A stretch of DNA of 64,000 bases from Paenibacillus chitinolyticus NBRC 15660 (GCF_000739915.1 NZ_BBJT01000001.1:310001-374000); one strand, 5' to 3'. Shown: positions 33,204 to 43,878, counted from the first letter of the stretch. Notes: a model not told the origin generated them from the sequence alone. Translations and numbers: made by a program.

Positions 33204-35498
33204 TTAACACTCATTCAATTGTCTAATAAGATTGTCCAGCAATTGGTCGGATATCTCCCCTTTACTGGTAAATGACAACATGCGTAATGGAACAACATTC
33301 ATAATCTCGGCGACCATGTCCTTCGCACCTTCTCCCAAGCTTTGAGTCACATTATCGCCGCCAAACATTCCGTCCATTTTTTCTTGTAAATTATGAAGAA
33401 GTCCCTGAATAATTGGAGCTCTTTGAGGATCGCCTAATAAATCGGCTATTAGCGTATTTCTGTCTACTTTTATTTTCAGAACGACAGAGGACTCTACATA
33501 AATTCTCTCACTTAACACAATGTCTGCGCTTGATCGGCCAATCATAATGTCAAAGTCACCGGATTCCACATGCCAGTCTTTAAACTCCACATTGTAGTAA
33601 GCAAAGGAGCGCTTGTCCAGCGTAAAGCTTACCGTTTTGCTTTCTTTCGGTTGAAGGTCGACTTTGGCGAAACCTTTCAGCTCTTTGACCGGGCGGACGA
33701 CTGTGCTTGCTATGTCGCTGACATAAAGCTGAACAGTTTCCTTGCCTGCGCGGGTTCCTATATTTTTTACTGTGACTTGCACGTTTACTGTATTCGTATC
33801 TTTTATTTCTTTGCGGTCAATATATAGATTTGAATATTCAAAGGTGGTGTAGCTTAAACCGTGTCCGAACGGGAATAACGGCACGACTTCCTTCTTATCA
33901 TAATAACGGTATCCGACAAAAATCCCCTCGCGGTATTCAACGCGGTTGCCTTCACCCGGAAAGAAGAGGAAGGACGGATTATCACTTAGCTTGATCGGGA
34001 AGGACTCAGCCAGTTTGCCACTTGGATTGACTTCCCCAAACAACAAATCTGCAATAGCTCCTCCAGTTGCTTGACCGCCCAGATAAGCCTCAAGAATGGA
34101 TTTAGCATGGGCTAACCAAGGCATTTCGATAGGTGAACCGTTCATCAGGATAACGACCGTTTGGCTTTGTACCTTGGAGATTTCTGCAATCAACTGCTCC
34201 TGATTTGCAGGCATACGCAAATGTTTACGGTCGTAACCTTCGGATTCGTAACGATCGGGGAGGCCAGCAAATATAACGACAACATCGGCCGCAAGGGCAG
34301 CTTGCTTCGCTTCTTCGACTAAAGCGGCGTCCGAATCATCTCGATCCAGGTGATATCCCTGAGCATAAATGACTGAAGCGGGATCGTCCGCGAGTTTCTT
34401 GATTTCCTCCAGCGGGATATCTAGCCGGGTAGGATTGACATGCGAACTGCCGCCGCCTTGATATCTGGGCTTTTGCGCAAAAGAACCGATTACTGCCAGT
34501 TTCTGTCCTTTGGCCAGTGGCAGCAAGTGATCCTCATTTTTAAGCAGCACCATGGTTTCGCCAGCAACGTGGCGGGCAAGTCGATGATGCTCGTCCAAGT
34601 CAAATTCGGCATTCGGTTTCTTTTGGTCGACGTATTTGAATATGATACGTAAAATCCGTTCAACGGCGCGGTCAAGCACTTCTTCTGACATCTGGCCGTT
34701 CTGGATAGCTTTGACTATTTTGCGGTCGTTAACTCCGTCGCTTGCGGGCATCTCTAGTTCTTGACCGGCGGCAAGCCCGTCTACACGCTCGTTGTTCGCA
34801 CCCCAGTCCGTCACAACGAAGCCTTCATGTCCCCATTCTTCTTTCAATACCTGATTAAGCAGATACTCATTTTCGGAAGCGAAGGCTCCGTTTACTTTGT
34901 TATAGGCGCTCATTACGGTCCATGGCTGAGCGTTTTTGATCGCCCCCTCGAAGCTCGCTAGATAAATTTCCCGCAGCGTCCGCTCGTCTACAATAGCATC
35001 AATGCCGAAGCGACGGTACTCCTGATTGTTGACAGCAAAATGCTTGAGTGAAGTACCTACGCCTTGGCTTTGCACGCCTTGAATATGATAGGTTGCCATT
35101 TCCGAAGAAAGGTATGGATCTTCTGAAAAGTACTCAAAGTTGCGTCCGCACAATGGCGAACGTTTAATATTGCCGCCTGGCCCGAGCAGAACGGCAACAT
35201 CCTCCGCCTGACATTCTTCGCCAAGCGCCACGCCGACCTGGCCAATTAGTTCCCTATTCCATGAGCTGGCCATACCTGCCGCTGAAGGGAAGCAGGTTGC
35301 AGGTGAGCTTTTGAAGACGCCAAGATGGTCGCTTTCGCCTTGCTGTTTACGCAGTCCGTGCGGCCCGTCGGTCACCATTACGCTTGGGATGCCCAGACGT
35401 TCTATACCCTTCAGATGCCAGAAGCCTGCACCGGAACACATGCCGGCTTTTTCCTCTAGGGTCATTTCAGCAATTAATGCATGAATATCTCTTTTCAT
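33204..35498 (-). CDS. GH3 beta-glycosidase with an unusual C-terminal extension
   Basis: A 764-residue glycoside hydrolase family 3 enzyme without signal peptide, so cytoplasmic. The (beta/alpha)8 domain contains [18 protein letters not shown] and GFVVTDWGA with the nucleophile D231. An alpha/beta sandwich follows ([17 protein letters not shown]), then an FnIII-like domain ([12 protein letters not shown]). The last 85 residues ([16 protein letters not shown]...PLRMLSF...LLDNLIRQL) are an additional helical domain also present in the second GH3 and the esterase. AGGAGG precedes the ATG. First gene of an operon with a GPH symporter and an HPr-like protein, divergent from the AraC regulator. 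Confidence 0.9.
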   Translation of the reverse strand: MKRDIHALIAEMTLEEKAGMCSGAGFWHLKGIERLGIPSVMVTDGPHGLRKQQGESDHLGVFKSSPATCFPSAAGMASSWNRELIGQVGVALGEECQAEDVAVLLGPGGNIKRSPLCGRNFEYFSEDPYLSSEMATYHIQGVQSQGVGTSLKHFAVNNQEYRRFGIDAIVDERTLREIYLASFEGAIKNAQPWTVMSAYNKVNGAFASENEYLLNQVLKEEWGHEGFVVTDWGANNERVDGLAAGQELEMPASDGVNDRKIVKAIQNGQMSEEVLDRAVERILRIIFKYVDQKKPNAEFDLDEHHRLARHVAGETMVLLKNEDHLLPLAKGQKLAVIGSFAQKPRYQGGGSSHVNPTRLDIPLEEIKKLADDPASVIYAQGYHLDRDDSDAALVEEAKQAALAADVVVIFAGLPDRYESEGYDRKHLRMPANQEQLIAEISKVQSQTVVILMNGSPIEMPWLAHAKSILEAYLGGQATGGAIADLLFGEVNPSGKLAESFPIKLSDNPSFLFFPGEGNRVEYREGIFVGYRYYDKKEVVPLFPFGHGLSYTTFEYSNLYIDRKEIKDTNTVNVQVTVKNIGTRAGKETVQLYVSDIASTVVRPVKELKGFAKVDLQPKESKTVSFTLDKRSFAYYNVEFKDWHVESGDFDIMIGRSSADIVLSERIYVESSVVLKIKVDRNTLIADLLGDPQRAPIIQGLLHNLQEKMDGMFGGDNVTQSLGEGAKDMVAEIMNVVPLRMLSFTSKGEISDQLLDNLIRQLNEC

Positions 35499-35546
35499 AA
35501 AATATAACCTCCTGTATGCACCAAATCTCTACGGGAGATATTATTT

Positions 35547-35575
35547 CATGTAATCGTTTTCTATTATGGTATAAT
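35547..35575 (+). promoter_or_regulatory. promoter of the AraC-type gene
   Basis: An extended -10 box, TGGTATAAT, ends at 35575. The -35 region is weak. The 115-bp gap between the divergent GH3 and AraC genes also holds TCTCTACGGGAGA (about 35526-35538), a small inverted repeat that could be an operator. Confidence 0.6.
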
Positions 35576-35613
35576 ACTAAGGATATTTGTACGTAATGAA
35601 AGGATATTCTATT

Positions 35614-36849
35614 ATGAATAAAGCACATTTTTCATTTGATTTGACTCAATCATGCCAAATCATCCGTGAATCGATTCAGCTTCCGGTAACTTGCTACGGG
35701 ATTGGCGAGCCATTGGAGCTGACGGGAGAGCAAGACACATTTTATCGGGGTTTTCTAATGGGAATTGAAAAGCTTACTCACTCTTTCAGTGCAAAAATGG
35801 CAGAGCTCCCGATCCTATGGACGACAAACGCTTGGGAGCAATTTATTGTATTGCCCGTGAAGCGTAATGAGGGGCTGCAGCAATTTATCCTCATTGGTCC
35901 TGCGATCGAACAAACGCCGCCAGATGAACTCATCCACGGTTTTATGTCAGATAACCGAAAACCCTATCACGAACTGCCCCATTGGAAAGCATATTGGAGC
36001 TACTTGCCCATCGTGAGCCGTCTTCGCTTGATTCACATTAGTGTTCTGGCGCACTGGATAATTAATCAGGAAGTTGTAGAAATTTCAGATGTGGCGCAAT
36101 ATAGCTGTCAATACGTATGGCCTGCCACATTTGAGAGCGATGTTGAGAAGATCATATCAGAGCAGCGGGAATCTTCGATTACCCAGCATAGCTCGGAGAT
36201 CGAGAAGCAGCTCTCTGAATTGATCCGTACCGGAAATACAACCGAACTGTTGAAAATGTGGTCGAGTTCTCCGCAAGCGGGCGTAGGCGTGTTATCCAAA
36301 CAGAGTCAACTTCGAAATGTAAAAAACTTGGCGATTTGCTGTGTAGCATTTGCAATGAGAGCTGCTGTTGAGGGAGGGCTGGATGAAGAGCTGGCTTTCA
36401 CGCTCAGCGATTGGCATATTCAGCAAATCGAGGAACTGAATAAGGTACAGGCCGTTCAGGCTGTATTATCCCGGGCTGTAATGGACTTTACGGAACGGGT
36501 TGCAAAAAGCAAGCATGAAAGCATGTCCAGGCCGATCAGGATCTGTTGCGAATATATGGTCAATCATCTGTATAAAGAAATTACAATTGAGAAGCTATCA
36601 GAACTTACAGGGGTGAACAGCAATTATTTGATGAACCTGTTTAAAGAACAAACGGGAATGACGTTGATGAATTACTTGCAGGAGCAACGAATTAACGAAG
36701 CTAAGAAGCTGCTGAAAATAACCAATGACACCATTTCGTCTATAGGAACGAGGTTGAAATTTTATGATCAATCCCACTTTACAAAGGTGTTCAAGAAGTT
36801 AACCGACATGACGCCAAGGCAGTATCGGTCTACTTTTCAAACAATATAA
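35614..36849 (+). CDS. AraC-family transcriptional regulator
   Basis: A 411-residue regulator. The N-terminal 290 residues form a sensory region with PAS/YesN-like helices. The C-terminal 100 residues carry two HTH motifs (ITIEKLSELTGVNSNYLMNL and ISSIGTRLKFYDQSHFTKVF) ending MTPRQYRST. The start is the ATG at 35614, with AAAGGA eight bases upstream; an upstream ATG is in frame. Divergent from the GH3-GPH-HPr operon, so it presumably activates that operon in response to a sugar. Confidence 0.88.
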   Translation: MNKAHFSFDLTQSCQIIRESIQLPVTCYGIGEPLELTGEQDTFYRGFLMGIEKLTHSFSAKMAELPILWTTNAWEQFIVLPVKRNEGLQQFILIGPAIEQTPPDELIHGFMSDNRKPYHELPHWKAYWSYLPIVSRLRLIHISVLAHWIINQEVVEISDVAQYSCQYVWPATFESDVEKIISEQRESSITQHSSEIEKQLSELIRTGNTTELLKMWSSSPQAGVGVLSKQSQLRNVKNLAICCVAFAMRAAVEGGLDEELAFTLSDWHIQQIEELNKVQAVQAVLSRAVMDFTERVAKSKHESMSRPIRICCEYMVNHLYKEITIEKLSELTGVNSNYLMNLFKEQTGMTLMNYLQEQRINEAKKLLKITNDTISSIGTRLKFYDQSHFTKVFKKLTDMTPRQYRSTFQTI

Positions 36850-37455
36850 TTTGAAAAGTAGGATCTACTAATAGAAATGTTTTAATACCAAAATACCTCA
36901 ATCGATTCAAATATTAACGAAATCGTAATGCGTAAGTCGGTAGTTCGAGTCCTATCAGCAGCACCCGTTACATTATTCAATCTGGTGCGGCTTAGAGTTT
37001 TCGGTTCCCCCCGCTTTTCGCGTGTTAACGGATAATAGTTATGGTAAGGTTCACAGTATCATCTATAGAGCGAAATCAAACAGCACCCAAGAACAGGAAT
37101 TTAAATCGATATCCTATCCCATCTTTGTTGCCATTGTTAATGTTCGTAGGTCTTCCCCATAATCTTTGCCAGAGATTATTTCCTTTTTGCATGCTGCAGA
37201 TTTTAAAATTAAAAGATTATCGTTCACTTCTTTTTCCGTTTGCGATAATGATTCTTGTGTAACTTTAGTTATTGCTCCAAACAGCGCTTACTTAAATAAA
37301 GTACTCTCATATTACTGCCCGTTTTATAGTATATCCATGTGTTTCCTTTTTTCCATCTCTAATGGTAATCATGCACGATTTCGAACCAACAATAGTAGTT
37401 AGGTTGGCCAGAATGTTACTACGGCCATAAAAATTAAACGATCTGGTTTGCCTAA
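36850..37455. other. stretch without a supported gene
   Basis: Only short frames without ribosome-binding sites. At about 36935-36966, GCGTAAGTCGGTAGTTCGAG resembles a tRNA 3' part with a T-loop, but the T-stem does not pair, so it is not annotated as a tRNA. Confidence 0.3.
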
Positions 37456-37492
37456 TGCAAAACACCGTTCGCGTTTTCGAACGGTGTTTAAT
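37456..37492 (-). terminator. rho-independent terminator of the dehydrogenase operon
   Basis: AAACACCGTTCG and CGAACGGTGTTT form a 12-bp stem; on the minus strand TTTGCATT follows. Confidence 0.75.
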
Positions 37493-37504
37493 ACTTTCCT
37501 ATTT

Positions 37505-38551
37505 TTATTTTATATCAATAAGTATTTTCGCATGGCTTTTATCTTTTTCCAATAACTCAAGTCCATCTTCAACTAAGTGATCTAAAGCAATTTTTTTAGT
37601 GATTACTTTCTTAACATCCATTCTCCCTGATGCGATTAAATTAATGACCTCAGGGAAGATGTTACAGTATGCAAAAGAAGCTGTTATATTGATTTCTTTC
37701 ATCAAAAGATGTTGAGTAACATCTAAAGAGATTGGTTTACCAAAAGCAGCAATAACCATCAACTGGCCACGTTTCTTCAATACATTTAGAGCAGTAGTGA
37801 ATGTGATCTCTGCACCCGCTGCTTCATAGGCAATGTCAACTCCATGTTTATGAAGAGATAAGATTTTTTCAGTTGCATTTTCTTCCATGCTATTAATGAT
37901 ATAAGTTGCTCCAACTTCTTTTGCCAGTGCTAGACGATCATTTGAGATATCAACTGCAATAATTTCAGCGGCTCCAGCTGCTTTAGCACAAACGATTGTT
38001 AATAGACCAATAGGACCCACACCAAAGACAACCACTTTTTGCCCTACTTTTAATTGACTTTCTCGAATAGCTTGGAAGGCTACTGCAGTTGGTTCTATAA
38101 GGGCTCCTTCTTCTAAAGAGACATTTTCAGGAAGTTTGTGGACCTTACTTTCATTCATTACTGCATATTCCGCAAAACCACCATTGGATTGAATTCCCAT
38201 GAATGCAAATCGGTTTGCCAAATTATATTGGCCTTGTCGAACATACACGTCATCTTCAGCGTATAGTAAGGGTTCAATCGCTACACGATCACCAACCACT
38301 ATATCCGTTACGCCTTCCCCTATTTCAACAACGGTTCCAGCAAATTCGTGTCCAAGAGTTAAAGGAGCCTGTACTCCAGTTAGCTCATTTGGTTCAATGG
38401 GTATTCCTAACCCATAATGATACGCATGCAAATCACTGCCACAAATTCCGGCCCAGCTTACTTTTACTTTCACTTCATTTTTTGATACAGATGGTTCGTT
38501 TACTTCCTCGATTTTCACATCTTTAGTTCCATAAATGACGGCAGCTTTCAT
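37505..38551 (-). CDS. zinc-dependent (R,R)-butanediol dehydrogenase-like enzyme
   Basis: A 348-residue medium-chain dehydrogenase. The catalytic zinc site is built by GICGSDLHAYH and GHEFAGTVVE, and IEPTAVAFQ follows. The NAD-binding Rossmann motif is GVGPIGLL, with D in AAEIIAVDISNDR. The structural-zinc four-Cys loop is missing, as in butanediol dehydrogenases of the BdhA type. It would interconvert acetoin and 2,3-butanediol or a related secondary alcohol. Last gene of a MarR-SDR-dehydrogenase operon; AGGAGG precedes the ATG and a terminator follows the stop. Confidence 0.85.
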   Translation of the reverse strand: MKAAVIYGTKDVKIEEVNEPSVSKNEVKVKVSWAGICGSDLHAYHYGLGIPIEPNELTGVQAPLTLGHEFAGTVVEIGEGVTDIVVGDRVAIEPLLYAEDDVYVRQGQYNLANRFAFMGIQSNGGFAEYAVMNESKVHKLPENVSLEEGALIEPTAVAFQAIRESQLKVGQKVVVFGVGPIGLLTIVCAKAAGAAEIIAVDISNDRLALAKEVGATYIINSMEENATEKILSLHKHGVDIAYEAAGAEITFTTALNVLKKRGQLMVIAAFGKPISLDVTQHLLMKEINITASFAYCNIFPEVINLIASGRMDVKKVITKKIALDHLVEDGLELLEKDKSHAKILIDIK

Positions 38552-38589
38552 AATAAAATCCTCCTTAGATGTAGGAATACTATGCTGTT

Positions 38590-39276
38590 TTATTGATTCG
38601 CTCTGAAAACTTGACCATTGATCCCATCCTCTGGTAAAGTTGCCAGCTTCACAATTCCATCAACAACCGTAGCTGGATCTCCTTCTCCATGAGGGTTTTG
38701 CTCTGTTTTCAAATTCCCTGGATCGAACATGTTGACTAATATTCCATGTTTTTCTTCTTCGAGTGCGACAGTTCGCATTAATCCTTCCAAACCAGCTTTA
38801 GCAACCGAATAGGCCCCTAAACCTTCGTAAACATAATTAGCCATTGCTGAGGTAATCGATACAATCCGACCATATTGCTGTTTTCTCATTACCGGGAGAA
38901 ATGCGTTAGTTACAATGAAGGAGCTGTATAAGTTGAGACGAATCGTATGATCCCATAACGAAATCGTCATGTCATGGACTGTACTGTAATCCCCAGTCCC
39001 CCCCACGTTATTGATTAAGACGTCAACCCGGCCCAATTGAGCGATTAATTGATCACGCATTCTGTTAACCTCTTCTGCATTCGTTACATCCACTGAAAAT
39101 ACAAGGGATCGTCCACCAGCCTGCTCAATCACCTCTGCTACTTCCTGTAATTTTTCCATACGTCTTCCTGTTAGTACAATCTCTGCTCCTTCGGCCGCCA
39201 ATTGAATGGCCGTTTCTCTGCCTAAACCGGTTCCTGCACCTGTCACTAGAACAACTCGATTCTTCAATAATCCCAT
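38590..39276 (-). CDS. short-chain dehydrogenase/reductase
   Basis: A 228-residue classical SDR. The cofactor site is TGAGTGLGRE, the structural motif INNVGG, and the catalytic pair is YSVAK. The start is the ATG at 39276 with GGAGAGTG upstream. Encoded 14 bp after the MarR gene and 39 bp before the medium-chain dehydrogenase, so it probably acts on the same carbonyl or alcohol pair; the substrate is not visible in the sequence. Confidence 0.88.
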   Translation of the reverse strand: MGLLKNRVVLVTGAGTGLGRETAIQLAAEGAEIVLTGRRMEKLQEVAEVIEQAGGRSLVFSVDVTNAEEVNRMRDQLIAQLGRVDVLINNVGGTGDYSTVHDMTISLWDHTIRLNLYSSFIVTNAFLPVMRKQQYGRIVSITSAMANYVYEGLGAYSVAKAGLEGLMRTVALEEEKHGILVNMFDPGNLKTEQNPHGEGDPATVVDGIVKLATLPEDGINGQVFRANQ

Positions 39277-39289
39277 AACTAGCACTCTC

Positions 39290-39730
39290 CTATTTATTTT
39301 TTTCCATTAATTGGCTTGCTTCATGAAGTAAGTGAATCAACTGTTGGCTATGCTTTTTATCCAATATTTCTGAGTGCCGCAAATAAATTTTATTCAAGTT
39401 CTCATAAATTTCTTTACATAAAGATTTCCCCTCATCTGTTAAGTAAATCAAAATATGTTTGCCGTCGGGCTTTCTTTCCACAAAGTTACGCTGAACAAGC
39501 TTATCAATGAATCTAGTGCTTGTTGAAGGAGCAATCGTCAACTTTTCACATAGCTCTTTTTGCGTAATTCCAGGATAATCATTGAGTGTAATGATCAAAT
39601 AAGTGTATGAAGGCGGAATATCTATTGATGCAAATGCTTCCTCAGCCAGCTTTTCCATCTGTCTTGCGAACCTGGAAACGGTAAAATAAAGGCAGTTACT
39701 CAGCAAATAATCGGAATTAGGTGTCTGCAT
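39290..39730 (-). CDS. MarR-family repressor
   Basis: A 146-residue winged-helix protein. The recognition region is YPGITQKELCEKLTIAPSTS and the wing is VERKPDGKHILIYLTDEG. No cysteine is placed for thiol sensing. It is the first gene of the SDR-dehydrogenase operon and so likely autoregulates it. A palindrome of the MarR/MhqR type lies about 110 bp upstream. Confidence 0.88.
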   Translation of the reverse strand: MQTPNSDYLLSNCLYFTVSRFARQMEKLAEEAFASIDIPPSYTYLIITLNDYPGITQKELCEKLTIAPSTSTRFIDKLVQRNFVERKPDGKHILIYLTDEGKSLCKEIYENLNKIYLRHSEILDKKHSQQLIHLLHEASQLMEKNK

Positions 39731-39841
39731 AACAATTCAACCTCTCCTCTCTGAATTTTTTCAATTTGCTAGCTATACAGATTTTCTCTCAACGAAATTC
39801 TTTATCCTTTATTGGTAGATAGTCTAAAAGCTAGATCTCAT

Positions 39842-39860
39842 TTCGTTTGTATATACAAAT
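39842..39860 (-). promoter_or_regulatory. candidate MarR operator
   Basis: TTCGTTTGTATATACAAATGAA is centred on the perfect palindrome TTTGTATATACAAA. Its TATACA may also be the -10 box of the operon promoter. Confidence 0.55.
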
Positions 39861-40083
39861 GAACTACAATACTTACTATATTATTGTATGGCCGCGTTGT
39901 AAAGATTCGTTTTGCACCCTATTCGAGATTTGTCAGATTCAAAACTCTATGTTATCGGAAAAAGCAAGCGATTTTCCCAAAGGGAATACTGACGTATTTA
40001 TAACCATTTCGATTCATAGTCCTGCTTGCTCCTATCTTTTGAACCATCTTAATCATCTGGGGGTACATAATATAAATCCCGTA

Positions 40084-40209
40084 TCATGACGAGATCATCT
40101 GGAGTTGACCTTCCACTAAGCTTGGGCTGATCTGCATTTCATATTGCTCTTTATTATCTGTAGGCAACATTTTCGTTTACCATCGCTCGTTCCCATCGAG
40201 TTTACTCAT
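40084..40209 (-). pseudogene. YolD-like remnant
   Basis: MSKLDGNERW matches the start of YolD-family proteins, followed at once by a TAA in frame. Beyond it TKMLPTDNKEQYEMQ continues the same frame to a TGA at 40084. It follows the uvrX-like remnant, the usual order of this pair. Confidence 0.5.
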
Positions 40210-40463
40210 TTGTAATATCCTCAGATCTGTCCTGCCCTCTCTCGAGCTTCACCAGCATCAAGTATCGAAGATGCCCTTATGATTGCCATGTCACCAAAGA
40301 TGTCCTTTATGACGTCTGTACTTCTCTAGTTCAAATATTTTGTTCGATTATCAAATAAATCAAGTTGCTGGACTTGGTCGCTGGAGAGTTTGTGCAGCGC
40401 AAACATTACATGAGTTGTAGGCATACCTTGCCCATGTACGTTAAAGAGTTTCAAGGCAGCTTC
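40207..40463 (-). pseudogene. Y-family DNA polymerase (UvrX/ImpB-like) C-terminal remnant
   Basis: Two adjoining frames carry consecutive parts of the polymerase C-terminus: ALKLFNVHGQG...VQQLDLFDN (stop at 40326-40328), then, after a frameshift, IKDIFGDMAIIRASSI and AGEARERAGQI. The family reads ...IKDRFGD.AI.RASS...A..R...IGGHYK. The catalytic palm is absent. Confidence 0.6.
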
Positions 40464-40618
40464 TGGAGTTTCTCAAAGTAAGCTGGCGATTAAAAAAATT
40501 AGACCTGATGCCGACTGTTTCATCCATACCGTGCGAAACCACTCGCCCCAGTACGTAATTCTTCCTAGCGCGTCGGCATACTTTGAACTGGTAACAAGAA
40601 TAAGTGTCAACATCGACT

Positions 40619-40756
40619 ATAGGAACATGCTCTTGGATCATATCGACAATAGATACATATTCTTGACATTTGGAAATGACAAGGATATGTTCCTATAAAA
40701 CAAAAAAACCGCGATTTACGCGGTATTCAATCGGCCCATATTCTTGACATCCTACA
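40619..40756. mobile_element. transposon right end, family 2 (copy 1)
   Basis: Sites ATAGGAACATGCTCTTGG and AGATACATATTCTTGACA, then an inverse site GACAAGGATATGTTCCTAT, an A-rich run, an ACCGCGATTTACGCGGT hairpin and the outer site CATATTCTTGACATCCTACA. The order and orientation of elements are the same as in the family-1 right ends, but the sequence differs. Confidence 0.65.
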
Positions 40757-40861
40757 CATAACCCCCCCGATGTTGACTCTGTCGTAGTTTCGTCTATTTT
40801 AACGAGTAGGTTCGTTTCAGTATACAAATTGATTTGGTGAATTTGTATCAATATACATTCT

Positions 40862-40912
40862 AAATTAGAACAAGGAACAAGATCTCCGTGGATCTTGTCC
40901 TTGTCCTTGTTT
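40862..40912 (-). terminator. hairpin downstream of the Mef-like gene
   Basis: ACAAGGAACAAGATC and GATCTTGTCCTTGT form a long stem about 180 bp past the stop codon. The tail (TTCTAATTT on the minus strand) is only moderately T-rich. Confidence 0.4.
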
Positions 40913-41083
40913 GTTGTGTTTTGGCGTTTTAGAATGTGTCTCGGAATTCGTGCCTTTCAACTTCATACTGGATGATTACATGATTGGCTGCCGCTGTGTA
41001 CATTCAATTATCGCTCGCCGATAGCTCAACAAATTGATTCTACTAATAAGTACTCGCTACTCATTTAATCACTGACCGATGTG

Positions 41084-42292
41084 TTACTTTTCTTCTTTAC
41101 TTATACCATAAAACTTGACAAATATAAAAATTCCGATCAAGGCCATGACAATCCCTGACCAGAAAAACCAAACTTGAACCCCGAATCGGTCGGCAACCGG
41201 TCCCGCCAAAGCGAGTCCGATCGGGGAAGACAATAGTCCAATGCTCGTGACAAATGAGAGCACACGCCCCAATATTTCAGGCTCGTATGACTTCTGAATC
41301 ATCGCCATGTAAGGACCATTGAACAAAGGCGCTGCCGCACCCATAAGCAAGGATAGGAAGATAAACGCAAGAAACGCATCGCTCCCTACTACCCCACTCA
41401 GGACGCAGGCCAACCCAATCGCGACCAAGCTCAGGCTCATATAAGTGGAATCCTTCCACTTAGAAGCAAAAACCGACAACAGTGCGCCGCCAAGGATCAT
41501 GCCAATTCCGAATACTGCCTCAATCAAGCTGGCGCTATATCCCCCGCGGCCGAAATAAGACAGTGTCATCAGGGGAAACAGCATCGCCAACGGCATAAAA
41601 ACAACGCTAAAGATCGCCATTGCGATCGTAATCGTGACAATGGACTTTTCAGAAAGGAATGCTTTCCAACCAAGAGTAAACTCCCTGCGGAATGAAGACG
41701 TGGGTAATTTCTCCGGCTTCGGTTGATGAATAGTGACCAATAGGAGCATAAGATTTGCAATTAAAGCACCAATCACATCCAAGAGCAATACCGTTCCTAG
41801 TGAAGTAGCCGAGTATACCGCTATTCCGAGCGCTGGACCGAGTACGCTGGATGCGGAGAACACTAACTGATTCCAGCCAGCCACCCTGGTTAATTGTTCT
41901 TCCGGCGCGACGAGTGGGATCGCGGCTTGGAACGAAGGGGCATGGAAGGATGAAGCTATCGATCGAATAAATAGTATTGCGTACACGACCCATAAACTTG
42001 GTTCACCCCATAAGTAATAGGCGCCTAATACCAAACTGGAAACGGCTATAACGCTGTCAGAAACGATCATTGTAAGTTTACGATTCCATCGGTCAAGCCA
42101 GACGCCAATGGATGGGCCTAAGAGCGCTTGAGGCAGGAACCCGGCAAGACCAGCAATCATCAGTACGCTAGCCGACCCGGTCGTCTCTGTCAAATGCCAG
42201 ATGATTGAAAACTGAACCATAGATGATGTTAGAATCGAGAAAATTTGCCCGCTGAAGATGAATGCGAACTTCTGTTTCCATTGCATAAGCAT
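41084..42292 (-). CDS. Mef-like MFS drug efflux transporter
   Basis: A 402-residue permease with 12 membrane segments. It resembles macrolide efflux protein Mef: WHLTETTGSASVLMIAGLAG, GFLPQALLGP, GVWLDRWNRK and LFIRSIASSFHAPSFQA follow the Mef pattern. The start is placed at the ATG at 42292, with AGGAGG twelve bases upstream. It lies 51 bp downstream of an Msr(D)-like ABC-F gene and shares its transcript; mef and msr(D) likewise form an operon in streptococci, though in the opposite order. Its substrate is probably a macrolide, by analogy. Confidence 0.8.
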   Translation of the reverse strand: MLMQWKQKFAFIFSGQIFSILTSSMVQFSIIWHLTETTGSASVLMIAGLAGFLPQALLGPSIGVWLDRWNRKLTMIVSDSVIAVSSLVLGAYYLWGEPSLWVVYAILFIRSIASSFHAPSFQAAIPLVAPEEQLTRVAGWNQLVFSASSVLGPALGIAVYSATSLGTVLLLDVIGALIANLMLLLVTIHQPKPEKLPTSSFRREFTLGWKAFLSEKSIVTITIAMAIFSVVFMPLAMLFPLMTLSYFGRGGYSASLIEAVFGIGMILGGALLSVFASKWKDSTYMSLSLVAIGLACVLSGVVGSDAFLAFIFLSLLMGAAAPLFNGPYMAMIQKSYEPEILGRVLSFVTSIGLLSSPIGLALAGPVADRFGVQVWFFWSGIVMALIGIFIFVKFYGISKEEK

Positions 42293-42343
42293 GAAGTTTT
42301 TGTACCTCCTATTTTCGTTCTTTTGGATCACCTTACTTATACA

Positions 42344-43804
42344 TTACTTCAATCGTACAAGCCGGCCATCACTCACCTCATATATCTGATCGGCGACACT
42401 CTCGAGCAGACGGGCATCGTGTGATATAAATACGATTGTGCCTAGATAATTTCGCATCATGGTCTCAAGTGCCTCCAAGGCGGGAATATCTAAAAAGTTA
42501 CTCGGTTCGTCCATAAGCAGGATGTTGTAGCGTCCAAGCAACAATTTGGCTAACTGTAGCTTTATGATTTCACCGCCGCTTAATACGGATAGTTCTTTGC
42601 GAACATCTTGGTGAGTGAACCCCAAGGATGCAAGTACCGCTCGAATGTCTTAAACCTGGTATTCACAGTCCTCCTGCATGAATGCCATTACATTCTGATT
42701 CCGATCGAATTTGTAACCGGTTTGAACAAAATAGCCGATTTCCGCTTTGAGCGATAACTTAATACCGCTCTCCTGATCGCGAATCATGTTGAATAAAGTG
42801 GTTTTTCCGGCCCCATTAGCGCCGGTTATTGCAATTTTGCCCCCGAGGGGGAAATGGAAGGATACATTGTCAAATATCACCTTGTCTCCGAACCATTTAC
42901 TGATTTCGTTTCCGACCACTGGAAATGGATTGTGCAATACAAGTGCTTTACTAAGCCGAAATTGAACATTCCGTATGGTTTCAGGCGCAGTGACTACGCC
43001 CAGCACTTCGATTCGCCGTTCCATATTTTTGACTGCGTTATGAAGCTTCTGCTGCTTGCTGCCTTGGGATTTCTGATGGCCGAGTCGTCCGCCACTATTC
43101 GTCCTGTTTTTTCTATCTGCTCCTTTTGACTGTTGATCAAGCTTTCTGGCTTGACTTTTCTTTTCCTCAATATTCTGTTCTAGCCGTTCTCGTTCAACTA
43201 TATATTGTTGATATTCGGCAGCCTGGCTATTTCGTTCTTCTTCTTTTTGGGCCAAATAGTCGGTATAACCACCCCAGTATTCGGTGATCTTCCCTTCTTT
43301 AAGCTCCCAGATCTTATCTACGACCTGATCCAGGAAGTAACGGTCATGACTAATAATGAGCAGCGCCCCCGAATAATGTTTAAGCCGGTTTACGAGGAAG
43401 TCGATGCTTTCACGATCAAGATGGGATATCGGTTCGTTGGCAAAAATGCCATGCACCTCTCCCGACAGTGCCTGTGCAATTTTTAACCGCGTCTCTTCCC
43501 CGCCGCTCATTGTGTCCACATGTACCTGACTGACGCCTAACTTGCCCGCTAAAGCGTGATCCTGTACATCTTGGGTAACCGCCTCTTCCAATTGGGGAAT
43601 ATAGGTAAACGTCCCCTCCCTTGCAATCTTGCCATGCTGCAAAGGGATTTTGCCTAGCAACGCTTTGAGCAATGTACTTTTTCCAGCTCCGTTGGCGCCA
43701 ACCAGACCGATTCGATCAAACTCATACAACTCCAACTGCTCGATATCAAGCACGTCGCGCCCAAAAAATTCCACATGAATATCCGTCGCTTTTATCAATA
43801 ACAT
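42344..43804 (-). pseudogene. Msr(D)-like ABC-F ribosomal protection protein with an in-frame stop
   Basis: Two ABC domains joined by a charged linker, no membrane part: an ABC-F protein that expels macrolides from the ribosome. Walker A motifs are GANGAGKST and GANGAGKTT; signatures are [15 protein letters not shown] and [16 protein letters not shown]. It matches Msr(D) along its length. Two lesions: a TAA at 42650-42652 (after EYQV, continuing in the same frame with [16 protein letters not shown]), and a first Walker B of [10 protein letters not shown] instead of ADEPTSHLD. The stop removes most of the second ATPase site. GGAGG precedes the ATG. Unless the stop is a sequencing error or is read through, it is inactive. 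Confidence 0.85.
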
Positions 43805-43878
43805 ACTTAATCCTCCTTCGAAAATCGCAGTTTCCGTTTTTCCGATCGCAGGCTAACCCGCGATTTGCTTAGAAAGGA

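Noticed and set aside
36925-36966. tRNA 3'-end-like sequence (GTAGTTCGAGTCC)
   Set aside because: The T-stem does not pair and no acceptor, D or anticodon arms fit; at best a decayed attachment fragment.
40441-40641. 66-codon minus-strand frame
   Set aside because: It starts inside a transposon-end repeat and has no protein-family resemblance.
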